The notes below the pieces were generated by a model. The model was not told the origin of the DNA. It saw only the letters and a list, made by a program, of their open reading frames with translations, and ran no database searches. From assembly GCF_000003605.2 (NCBI RefSeq), contig NW_003133378.1, positions 133,567 to 159,347 of the forward strand: a stretch of DNA of 25,781 nt, in the 5' to 3' direction. The translations under genes and the position numbers were made by a program. Shown one piece after another: positions 9,488 through 18,495 of the stretch; the first letter of the stretch is position 1; each line of letters opens with the position of its first letter. Source of the stretch: Saccoglossus kowalevskii (taxonomy: Eukaryota > Hemichordata > Enteropneusta > Harrimaniidae).

Positions 9488-10203
9488 GTGTAATGTCATA
9501 ATCACGGTTGGGTACAATGAAAATCTGTCGAAAATAATGCAACTTTGTGACTATGTTGCTTCAAAATGACGATGACTGAATCAGCTGGCTGTTTACGTGC
9601 ACAAGGTCACCACTTTAGGGTTACTTGCGTTAAAAAACAACCGATATTTGACAGATTTGTTCAGTTTCATCACTGCATACTTAATTTTGCTATCTGTATA
9701 TGGCGTTTATGGTGTGAATTACGATGTTCTTTCATTGATAATTTTTCAATCGGATCGTCCAGTAAATCATGAAACTAGTTCCATCAGGAATTCAGTATCA
9801 ACAATTATCCTGCCAGCCCCACTATGTACTCTTACATTGATTTGACCGGACAAGGATTGTTTCTGGGTTTTACTGTCCGCTGACCACTCTGTAAATGTGT
9901 GATTTTTGTATTCAAAGTATTATTAATTTGTTTTTAGTTATTTTGCGCAGTGTTTAAGACCGGTATTAGAAACCATAATAATACTACGGCCCTGGACTGT
10001 GTATCACAGCAGGATCGATCTCATTATGATTATCCCTTCCAGTCCGTGAACCTCCCTGACCTTTACTACTGTTTTCGCCGTATTGTTCCGGACAAGTTGC
10101 TGACTGGTTTGCAATACCCGTCTCGAGATCGTTAAACGATTAGAACTGGTTAGTTCAAACCGATTCTACAAGGATGCGCCGTTCTTTTAAATGCGTGCAC
10201 ATA
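9488..10203. other. Spacer without recognisable genes
   Basis: Overlapping open frames of 61-82 codons at 9566-10135 carry no recognisable domain. The sequence has slightly more CpG than average but no confident feature. Confidence 0.5.
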
Positions 10204-10865
10204 TGGTCGTTATGGCACGCACCAGACAATGACGTCAAAGGCACAAACCATAAAAATGAACTGAGAACGTACATAAATTAAAAACAGATTTTTCACTGGA
10301 AAAATACTTCCAAATAATAAAAAACCCACTATATCGCTTTGCAATGACCAAACTGAGGATAAGTGCCCATCACTTACAGATTGAAATGGGAAGGTACAAT
10401 AATGTACCAATCTCTGATAGAAAATCTTCAGTTTGTGAAATTAAGGAAATTGAAAATGAGCAACACTTTTTGCTGTCATGTCAGTTATACACTAAAAAAA
10501 GCGAAAGTTTGTTCAAAAGATGCAACACTACTCATAACAACAAAAACTATGAACAGTTATTAATTAATATTTTAAATAATAAAGATGAAAACATTATAAA
10601 TGATGTGGCGCAACACATCTATAACTGTTTTAATATACGAGAAAATTCAATTAAAAGTGAAATGCTTAAACCGGCTGCTTCAGAAAATACAAATTAACCA
10701 TTTTTTCTATGTTTAGAAATTTTAGCGTCTTGTTTGATTTTTTTTTTGTCAGTGTTAGTGTTGTTTTTTACATGTTTTTCAGATTGTTTTACTTTATTGT
10801 ACTTTTCATCAAAACCTCAAATATGGGGTACGATAGCAATAAAGATTCTATTCTATATTCTATTC
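10204..10865 (+). mobile_element. 5'-truncated non-LTR retrotransposon (LINE), reverse-transcriptase C-terminal tail
   Basis: From 10281 one frame is open to TAA at 10695-10697 and reads through KTDFSLEKYFQIIKNPLYRF, TKLRIS, H.L.IE.GRY and ENEQHFLLSCQLY. This is the segment after the reverse-transcriptase domain in many invertebrate LINEs, ending in the C-x-C...H...C finger. The first Cys of the finger appears as Ser (K-S-S-V-C). Upstream, another frame continues the same protein (LWHAPDND..., NELRTYI), so a one-base frameshift lies near 10275-10278 and the copy is dead. The 3' end has AATAAA at 10838-10843 and then a TTCTA-type tandem tail to 10865, typical of CR1/L2-like elements. Endonuclease and most of the reverse transcriptase are missing. 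The left boundary is approximate. Confidence 0.8.
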
Positions 10866-11838
10866 ACCATCGACTGTGTTCAGTTATTTCAGGTCTTGTG
10901 AATCAATACATACATTATGATCATTATGGTAGTCCCCCCAGTATTCAGTCCAGATATTTGTACACAGAGATACCATGATCATGAGAAGTCTTGGAAATAT
11001 TAGTTATTACTTTGTCAATGCATCAATAATATATTTTGTATTCTGAAGCACAGTCCCTTGTTGAGAGACTTTGACTGAAGAGACATTGACAATGTCTGTA
11101 CAAGGGAACAGGGGCGCAGCACCCTCATGCCATGGCCATGCGTCCCCTTACCATGGGTAGCAGATCCTCCAGCAACCATAAAATTCTGCTTGACCAGGGA
11201 TCACATGTGGCCACAGTCTCCAACTATGACCTGTCTGATAGTAATTTTGGTCCAAAGGAAGCCATAGAATGCTCCAATTTAACTTAGGATTATCACACAC
11301 TCCACACCCTGGTAGGGAGGAACCCTGTCTCCCTTATGCAGTTTCTTTTTTTAGAAAAAAACCCTGCTGTACCCTTGACTTCCCACCCATTATCCACTCC
11401 CAGGAGGTCAGGCACTATACAACACTGTGGACATGGCACAGCGCTATACAACTGGCTTATGTTGCATCTTGCACATCTTCCCATCACAATAACTAATATT
11501 GTCAGTCCTGTTATTGAATCATGTAAATAGTGTGCTTCAGTGAAATACATGTTTAGTTGTAATTGCTGCATTGTAAAGCAAAAAAAGAATTGAACAAATA
11601 ATATTTGACCATTTAAAAAAAAAAAAACACTATTAAATTATATTTTGTATATAGTAATCTTTTGTCTGACTTTGTCTCATTTATTGGCTTCAAGGACAAC
11701 AAAAAATAGATGCATTCAAGGTCTGGTTCATGGCCAACTACTGTCTGTAGTTCAAAAGCAAACAAAGTTTTTATGCATTCTAAATCTCATATCTGAACAT
11801 CTCTTGTAAATTAGACATTGTATTCTTTAGTGTAGATA
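10866..11838. other. Spacer, moderately GC-richer at 11050-11550
   Basis: No gene is recognisable. The segment around 11100-11500 is less AT-rich than its neighbours and holds nested inverted repeats at 11054-11107, listed separately. Open frames of 64-92 codons at 11269-11571 occur on both strands but have no recognisable domain or clear splice structure. Confidence 0.5.
11054..11107. repeat. Nested inverted repeats
   Basis: Outer arms TCCCTTGT (11054-11061) and ACAAGGGA (11100-11107) are perfectly complementary. Between them AGACATTG (11081-11088) and CAATGTCT (11090-11097) form a second perfect hairpin around one base. Two independent 8-bp stems in 54 bp suggest a foldback remnant or a structured RNA segment. 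Confidence 0.45.
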
Positions 11839-11940
11839 ACTGTAAAAGCATTAATTAATCGCAGGGTTTTAATTTCGCTATTTTCCTTGATAAATAAAAT
11901 CCGCTAAATTAAATCCACATGAACTTGTTATATAAACGTT
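11839..11940. mobile_element. Small MITE, family C, diverged copy
   Basis: The left end ACTGTAAAAGCATTAATTAA, followed by GGGTTTTAATTTCGCTATTTT, is matched in inverted orientation by the region around 11889-11917 (complement contains GGATTTAATTTAGCGGATTT). The same left end occurs at 18065 and, as a full pair, at 21729-21924. No coding capacity. The outer right end is too diverged to place exactly. Confidence 0.5.
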
Positions 11941-11945
11941 GCTGT

Positions 11946-13227
11946 TTTAGTGTTCAAAACAATATGGCGGTGACTGTAAAGTGTTAGAAACATAGGATTG
12001 ATAGAATTAAAACCAAACTGTAAATGTTTTTCATGTGATATAACAAGGCCTCTATCATGAGTAGTTTTACATGTACTGGTATTATCAATGAGAAATCCTG
12101 ATTTCCTCAGTGACTGACTTAAGCTGCTTCATCTGAGTAATGACATTGGTGTCAGTGAAATGACCTCCAAACGGCTCATTGCCATTTGTTTGTCATTTCG
12201 TTTCTCAGGGCCTTGAATAAATCGGATACACCTGTTGTTTACAATAATATTTAACTCAAATGATTATTTTTCAATCATATCTATAACTGTTAATAATTTA
12301 CTGACGTGAATACATGTATGAAAATTCAAATCATATAGTTTTTTTTCCCTGAATGTTTTCTGTGCTATAAACATTTCATTGCCCCTAGAACAGAATTAAA
12401 ACAGAATTAAAAATGTATTTGCTAAATGCAATAAAATGATTCTACTGTATTAAATGTGCTAGACTGCATGTACAGGTGTTTTGTTCTTCCATGTTTACTT
12501 ACAGACTATTCCCCTGTATTCATGCTCTCTTGTTATATCGATAAAACCAGTGATATTGATAGCAACAAGGGTCAGCCCACATCATGACCCAATTCACTGA
12601 ATAGTATTTACATCACAATAAAAGGTACATGGCTATTTTTTTAGTGCGATAATCAATCAGGATATTTATATATGTCACTACTATTAGTATTGACCCAGTA
12701 ACAAACTGTTAATCTCTATAAGTACATTTTGCAATGTGAAATATTTTGATTCTAACACTGTTTACAGATTGTAGTGACTCACCAGACATCAGCAATTTGC
12801 TGGTATTTTTTTCAGAATTTTCTAATTTTGTTCAATCATCTCAGACAAAGAGCCAGTGTTTTCAGTTAAATTTACTGTTTAAAACCCAAAATTTGGTGAA
12901 AAAATTAGAAACGTCCAATGACGCTAGTTGTCGTTTTGTACAAAATGTCTTAAGCTAATTTTGAGACCTATGAACACCTGCAGATTGGTAAATTTTGCGA
13001 GTTTGGAGAAACTCGTACAATGTCTAATCAATACAGCTATATAGATATAGATACCAGTTTATTGATGTAAGGGTTCTGTCTGAACACCACAGTAGTCAAA
13101 GCAAGGGTCCTCAATTGTACAAGTGGCAAAATAGTTCAACTTAGTGTCAGCATTTTTTAAAGATAGGAGGCTGCTATATGAATATAGATCAGTTAAAACA
13201 TCAAAATAATTGAAGGTGCATGTATGT
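11946..13227. other. Spacer; one weak candidate exon
   Basis: AT-rich sequence without recognised genes. An open segment at 12769-12955 follows a good branch point and acceptor (TTCTAACACTGTTTACAG) and ends in TAA, which could make a 62-residue terminal exon. Its translation matches nothing I recognise, and no upstream exon is visible, so it is described but not called as a gene. Confidence 0.4.
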
Positions 13228-13230
13228 TTA

Positions 13231-13663
13231 GGCCAGACTTTTTTTATTCTTTGTTTCTTGAGTTTTTATAAGGTAATTTTTTTGAGGAAGGCGAAAAAAT
13301 AAATAAAATTAATTCTTTTTTTCCATTAGATTTGTGTGATTCTCAAAGAATTGTAAGTGAGATCATTGATCGGAGAGAAGAAAAGAAATGAAATAACATT
13401 TTATTCCATGTATAACCTTGTTTCTCATCTGCGTGAGACTTTGGTACTTTGATCATGATACTCCCACAAAAATGCAACTTGGATTTGTTATGCGGCGGGC
13501 GGTGAAAAAATGAAGATAAAAATAATATTTTTTTAGCATTTTTTTGTGCTTACAATTCGGCGGGCGCGAGAAATTACGCTGAAATCAAATTTTATTTTTA
13601 TTTCATTTTCGGCTCCTGCTCATTCGGTGGGTTCGCGAAACAAGGGATAATAAAAGTCTGGCC
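13231..13663. mobile_element. 433-bp MITE with TTA target-site duplication (Harbinger-like)
   Basis: The left end GGCCAGACTTTTTTTATT (13231-13248) is matched by the right end, AATAAAAGTCTGGCC, finishing at 13663. Both ends are flanked by TTA (13228-13230 and 13664-13666), consistent with a 3-bp target duplication. TTA/TAA duplications are typical of PIF/Harbinger elements. The interior has no open frame but carries three GGCGGGCG-type or related CpG motifs (13493, 13558, 13625) in AT-rich sequence. Non-autonomous; superfamily assignment is inferred from the duplication only. Confidence 0.7.
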
Positions 13664-14814
13664 TTAATAATGATATGAAAATTGTGATTCTTGGTAATAA
13701 ATACCACTTTCTTTTAGTCTGTTCCTTCTACTCAAACCTTAAAAAATATATTTACCTAATAATATACTTTTTACCTCAACCCCTTAAAAATGTTGTATGC
13801 CTTGCAACAAAAAACATTTTTCGTACTGATGTTAATTTGTGTACTACCGGTACTATAAACCTTTCAAACTGAGAGCATCAATGATTGAATCTTTGTGATA
13901 TATGTTCTCTGTAATTATAATTTATTTAGTTCTCAGCGTATTTCTGCTTGATTTCACCTTGTTCATCCATCAGAGGCCTTGAAATTCAATAAAGTGAATT
14001 TATTTGTAATGCAAATGCATCAACAAAAAATAAAATACCCTTTCTTTAAAGGTAGTATTTCAACAACTTGCATCTTGATCTGATTTACCAGGTCATTTTA
14101 AAATAGCTGGAGAGGTAAAAATGTCTCTCTTGAACCTAGTAACACAAGTGATTAGGGTAGCTATGCTAATATAATCTATTCAAAATGATCTGAATTACCG
14201 ATAGGAGTTATAATTAGCTCTCACTGGTCTTGTTTTGAGAGAGTGATTAGCAAGTTCCTTGAATGGCATGCCCTGATATACACCGAAATGACTATCAGTA
14301 AAACCTGATTTAATCTTGAACTTGGGATTTCACTAAAGGTCACATAATTTTAGGCATGGTGGCTAAAACTTAATTGTTTTTATTAGCCAGTTACCAACTT
14401 GCCTAACCTTTTGACAAACATGAAGAAACCCCAAAAAAATATTTTTGTATCTTTTTTTGGATGATTATATAATAACCATTTTCTCAGAAAAATTCATAGA
14501 TTTTTTTATTCTTCCTAGCAAAACTGACATTTTTTGTAGCCAAATCTAAGATTTCGAAGTGAGTTCATGAATGTACTCTTGACTTATTTATGGATTGATA
14601 TTGATTTGACGTAAAATCGAAGAAAGCTTGGAAAGAGTACTGGCGGCATAAATTAATTCAAACGAGAAGCTTGGTGCAACTTATGTTTGTCGCTATTTGA
14701 GATTTACAACACTAAAACAATGTGATCCACATTATTGGAGTTACTAATACTCGGAAAATAAATTTGATTGTACATTTTTGGTTTGTAGTCAGATTGTTAT
14801 CGAAAACTAATCAG

Positions 14815-14920
14815 GTCTGTGCATTCTCCCACAGCACCTATGTACCAAGTTTCTGTGCAATCTGATCAGCAGATAACGGTGGAACATGCATACATACAGA
14901 CAAACAAACAGACATTTTTC
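14815..14920 (+). repeat. Repeat remnant with (CAGACAAA)-type tail
   Basis: The segment reads TATGTACCAAGTTTCTGTGC, then GATCAGCAGATAACG, and ends in CATACATACAGACAAACAAA. A '...accaagtttc...' phrase followed by a CATACAGACAGAC-like tail is a common 3' end of dispersed repeats in invertebrate genomes. I recognise the type but not the family. Confidence 0.4.
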
Positions 14921-15432
14921 AAAATCATTATTCTTATAGCTGAAGTACAAAATTTGTTGGTTCTGTACATAAATGTACAACTTGTTTTGTATAAACTTTT
15001 TTTACAATGAAGAACAATATTGAATATAAAAATTGCCTGGGCCTTTTTGTTATATCTTGTTACCGTATATAACTTGTGTTCCTTTTGTTATTAAAATGCA
15101 TACCATACTACCTCTAGACATGGAAATCATTTGCATTATGTCTGTTAATTACAAGTTTGTACAAATATCAACATTTTTTACAACATGTCTACCGTACTCA
15201 TCTAACTTACCAGGCGACTCTGCCCAGCAACCCCCTCAATAAATTGGAGAAAATAAAATGTGAAATTAGTTGCGCCATTATTGATTTCTACAACTCTTAC
15301 AATGAAGAAAATTATGCACATTTTATTACAATATTAATTATGTACCATCAGAATTTATGATGTGAAAATGATTTGGGTCTATGAAGAAAACTTAGACTGG
15401 CCAAGTGGTGGCAATTTTATTGTTTTAGAGTC

Positions 15433-15473
15433 TGCTAGAATTGATTTTAGCAGAATTGCTAGAATTGATTTTA
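15433..15473. repeat. Short tandem duplication
   Basis: TGCTAGAATTGATTTTA occurs at 15433-15449 and again, identical, at 15457-15473, a 24-bp period. It is probably a replication-slippage duplication. Confidence 0.7.
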
Positions 15474-15858
15474 AAAAAATGGTAATTAGCAACTTTGAAA
15501 GGTAAACTGAATATGAAATCAAGTATTTACTGCTTTTCATGCCAGGTCGTTGTCAAAACATAGTTTATTCCACTGTTAGAGTGATCTTTGCATTTACATG
15601 ATATTCATGATGGTCGGGCGGGAACAAATGCTCAAAGTCCAGATTTTATGACAAGACAGTCAAAATAAGAGCATTTTTGAATGGATGGGCGCTTAGCTGA
15701 ACCTGACCTCGAAAATAAAAATGCCCCAAAGGGGAGTGCAGAAATCTGGATGTTAAACTGATTTCCCAGTCATCAAATTTTCTTATTGTTCCAAATAATT
15801 TGGTTTATTGTATTCATTTCTAGTTTAACAAAATTGTTGTTTCTTGTTTTATTTTCAG

Positions 15859-16003
15859 TTAGAATACAAAAAGAATATCATGGCTTCAGTACCTAATGCC
15901 TGTTTTGCGGCTACTAATATATATGCCAACTACCACAAGCATAAAGTTATCAGTGATATCGAGGAAACTCCACCACCGAGTCCTCCTCGTCCAAGGTCCC
16001 CTG
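15859..16003 (+). CDS. PPDPF/PPDPFL-like protein, first coding exon
   Basis: The exon starts after a T-rich tract ending TTTTCAG (AG at 15857-15858) and ends at a perfect GTAAGT donor (16004). The start is taken at ATG 15880-15882, which has A at -3 and G at +4. The 21 bases upstream are also open in frame, so an earlier start cannot be fully excluded. It encodes residues 1-41: MASVPNACFAATNIYANYHK, then VISDIEE and a TPPPSPPRPRSP tail. The MASVP start, a Cys three residues on, and a Tyr-rich basic stretch near residues 15-22 resemble the N-terminus of vertebrate PPDPFL and PPDPF (Pfam family PPDFL). That is from memory of those short proteins, without an alignment. Vertebrate members are small, mostly disordered and linked to pancreatic progenitor proliferation; their molecular mechanism is poorly known. 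Confidence 0.8.
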
Positions 16004-17770
16004 GTAAGTGATAAATCTATTAATCCTTACAACAATAAAATTAATTTTTATCACGTTTCACATATTTGTTTCACAATTTCTTTCAAATATTTTGATTAAG
16101 ACCTGTAGACAATTGGAAATTAAGTTTATCAAATCAAATAGAACTGAGAAATATTACAGAATAATTCATTAAAAAATTTCAAAATTTGTTGAGAAATACT
16201 GCTATCAAATTGTCTCTGCTTAAAAAGGGTAACTTCAGGATTTAAAGGCATTTGTGGAGACAGTAGGAAAGCCGCAGAGAAATGTTCACAGCTACAAAAT
16301 GTCATGATTTTTACAGTTTTTCAAAATTTGCTGAATTTTTCTGTTGTGGTTTATAGTGTATTGCATTTGTACAACAGGTTATTTCAGTTTAATCTAATTT
16401 TTCTATCTAATCAGTCATTGTTAGCTTGGTGATATATCAAGTACCTGAGTTTGTATTCCATTATCAATACCATATTTACTCTATTAGAAGCGCACAAAAA
16501 CCCAAAAATGAATTTATTGTATGCTGGATTATTTAAATGTCACCTTTGTACACACATATGTTAATTTTGTAAGCTCATGTTCTACCGATACTAATAGATC
16601 AAATACCATATACCTATTTTGAGGTATCTGATCACTTGCTTTTATTGAGTGGGTTTGTTTGCTGATTCAGGGCTTACTCTTTGGAATTTAGGCAAAAACA
16701 GATAAAAATGCCCTAGAGTATATTGCCTTCAAAGCCCTTGCTTCAACACTTTTTCTTTAACATTAAGTTCTATGGAATTGTTTTAAAATTAATGGTTTTT
16801 AAAAAATATAATTTTAGAACAAATTTATCAAAATATGTTGCAGTAAGGCCAGGAAAATACAGAGAAACAGAGATATTTTTTTTCTCAGTCTAACACACAA
16901 ATGCTATTTCATGGTGCCATGGAACGATAGCTCATTAGTAACTTTCACAAAAATTATGAGTAGGCTTCTACCTTAAAACATTGTCTCCTAAAAAACCCAT
17001 AGCCTTTATAATCATTGTATAAATATCTACCTTTTTTAGCTCCGCTGTCGACTTTGTCGAGCGGAGCTTATCATACGAGTGATTGTCTGTCGTCCGTGTC
17101 AATGTTTTACTTTTTCGACTTCTTCTTGAAAACTAAAAGCCTGAATGCTTTGATACTTGGTGTATATGTACCTTGGGTAGACCTCTCTCAGATTTGTTCA
17201 TTTCACAATGATATCTTGAATTCTTTAATTTTGGTGAATATTTTTGTCATTTTTGGTAAAAAGTGATATTTTCGACTTCTTGTTAAAAACCGCAAGTCCA
17301 ATTGCTTTGATATATTATACATATAGGTACTACATGTGGACCTCTCTCAGATTTGTTCATTTTCTAATGATATCTTCTGTTCTTTAATTGCCATGTGCAT
17401 TGCTAACAGCGGAGCTATCTCAGCCGACAGGCTGCTTGTTTCCTGGATGTAACCAAATGAAATTTTGAGATATGCTGAGACCTTTTTGCTTGACCTGTAT
17501 TTTATTCCAATAGTAGTTTGGTGACTATTTGTTTAATGGCTACCTGAAGAGACCATATTGCAAATATGACAAAAATCTTGGATAACAAATCCCCAAAACC
17601 AAGGGGATTTTGATCATTACCCCTTTTTCAAAATTCAATATTGATGTTGGGAACAGTTTATCAGCATGGTTGTAACAATTTAGTACATGTAATGGGTTTT
17701 TCCAAATATTTGAATTACCTTGTATCTTAACATATTAGTAAACTGATTTTTTATGTCTTATTTCTTCCAG
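16004..17770 (+). other. Phase-1 intron of the PPDPF-like gene
   Basis: This 1,767-bp intron runs from GTAAGT to TTATTTCTTCCAG. It contains a dispersed dimeric repeat at 17038-17440 and a perfect 8-bp hairpin (AAATCCCC at 17587-17594, complement at 17603-17610). Around 16470-16610, CTATTAGAAG and CTAATAGATC motifs flanked by ATACCATAT sequences may be a diverged relative of repeat family A. Confidence 0.8.
17038..17440. mobile_element. Dispersed repeat with AGCTCCGCT ends and internal dimer
   Basis: The left end AGCTCCGCTGT (17038) is matched inverted at the right by ACAGCGGAGCT (17406-17416). The left end also makes its own hairpin: AGCTCCGCT and AGCGGAGCT (17060-17068), with CGAC/GTCG pairing inside. 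Between the ends are two related units of about 157 bp, starting with TTTTCGACTTCTT at 17112 and 17269. Both contain GACCTCTCTCAGATTTGTTC followed by ATTT. The dimer is followed by another short hairpin, CAGCC/GGCTG near 17422. No catalytic domain. I have a general memory of similar sequences in invertebrate genomes but cannot name the family. Confidence 0.6.
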
Positions 17771-18021
17771 CTTCAACTCCGTCAAAGTGGCTCAATACTG
17801 CTTTCGGTTATTTCCAGGGACGACCTAGGAGTAGTTCTCAGCCTGATAACTACAAAACTGACCAACCCACCAATTCCAAGCCATCTCCTCGAAGTGTTAT
17901 TTTGGCTACGCATCCCTACCTGTCAGCAGGTGATAATAGCATTACAAACCGCACCAGTAGCAGCACCCCATCTTCTCCTAACCTGAATGAAAGACGTAAA
18001 CGTAGTGATACATGTTCATAG
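17771..18021 (+). CDS. PPDPF/PPDPFL-like protein, last coding exon
   Basis: The acceptor CTTCCAG joins in frame to the exon ending at 16003, with a split GCT codon. Together 124 + 251 coding bases make exactly 125 codons, a 124-residue protein ending at TAG 18019-18021. This exon encodes residues 42-124: TPSKWLNTAFGYFQGRP near residues 44-60, a Ser/Asn/Pro-rich stretch with SPRSVILATHPYLSAG at 79-94, an SSSTPSSPN tract, and a basic ERRKR (115-119) close to the end. The W..xxxF.xF core resembles the WW...FF motif of PPDPF-family proteins, and the rest looks disordered and phosphorylatable. There is no signal peptide or membrane segment. RRKR could be a nuclear-localisation or phosphorylation-site motif. 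The exon is clearly coding; the family name is the less certain part (about 0.5). Confidence 0.8.
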
Positions 18022-18064
18022 AACTTGCTCTATCTTAGTCAATGTTTCCTCTTTTTATGACTTT

Positions 18065-18107
18065 ACTGTAAAGGCGTTAATTTCCACATGTGTTTAATTT
18101 CACTCTT
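18065..18107. mobile_element. MITE family C left end, interrupted
   Basis: ACTGTAAAGGCGTTAATTTC followed by GTTTAATTTCACT matches the family C terminus seen at 11839 and 21729. The match stops at the TTAA where the next element begins. No right end is found beyond that element, so this copy is partial. It lies in the probable 3'UTR of the PPDPF-like gene. Confidence 0.5.
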
Positions 18108-18111
18108 TTAA

Positions 18112-18491
18112 AGGAAAAGTCAAGCCAAACAACATAATGACCCCTCAAGAAAAAGCTCCACAAATGTAGGAGAATGCAATTTACAGGTTTTTTTTATATC
18201 ACTTTTCATTCTCTAGATATTCAACTTTTCATCAATTTATGTAGTCCGCCGTCTTGATTCTCAAGCATCAGATAAATCATTTACTCAATAATTACTGACA
18301 AGAGATTCTATGATGTCATACTTTACCCATAATCCTTTGCTTGAGAATCAAGATGGCTGACTACATAAATTGATGAAAAGTTTAATATCTGGAGAATGAA
18401 AAGTGATATAAGAAAACTGTAAATTGCATGTTCTTACATTTGCCGAGCTCTTTTATCTGGGAGTATTATGTTGTTAGCCTTAACTTTTTCT
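18112..18491. mobile_element. 380-bp foldback MITE flanked by TTAA
   Basis: Almost the whole element is one inverted repeat. The left arm begins AGGAAAAGTCAAGC; the right end, complemented, begins AGAAAAAGTTAAGG. Long complementary blocks follow: AACAACATAAT, GCAATTTACAG, TATCACTTTTCATTCTC, TTCATCAATTTATGTAGTC and CTTGATTCTCAAGCA. TTAA lies at both ends (18108-18111 and 18492-18495), which is the target site duplicated by piggyBac-type transposases, although TTAA is also common by chance in AT-rich DNA. The loop near 18250-18340 holds no open frame. Non-autonomous. Confidence 0.75.
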
Positions 18492-18495
18492 TTAA

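Larger units (their letters stand above)
13667..15858. other. Spacer upstream of the PPDPF-like coding exon
   Basis: No confident exon is present. It holds a repeat remnant at 14815-14920, a short tandem duplication at 15433-15473 and a weak candidate exon at 15214-15360. That candidate follows a CTAAC...TTACCAG acceptor and reads in phase 0 to TGA at 15358-15360. If the first exon of the next gene lies upstream, this is its intron. Confidence 0.45.

Noticed and set aside
10230-10237. Perfect CRE TGACGTCA
   Set aside because: It lies within the coding remnant of the LINE and in frame with it, so it is most likely incidental.
11269-11571. Overlapping open frames on both strands at 11.3-11.6 kb
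   Set aside because: No domain, mutually overlapping in several frames, and no splice or promoter structure.
15859-16003. Upstream extension of the protein through the open 21 bases (LEYKKNI before the Met)
   Set aside because: The ATG has a strong context and the MASVP start fits the PPDPF-like family. Seven open codons are easily chance. Retained as a caveat.
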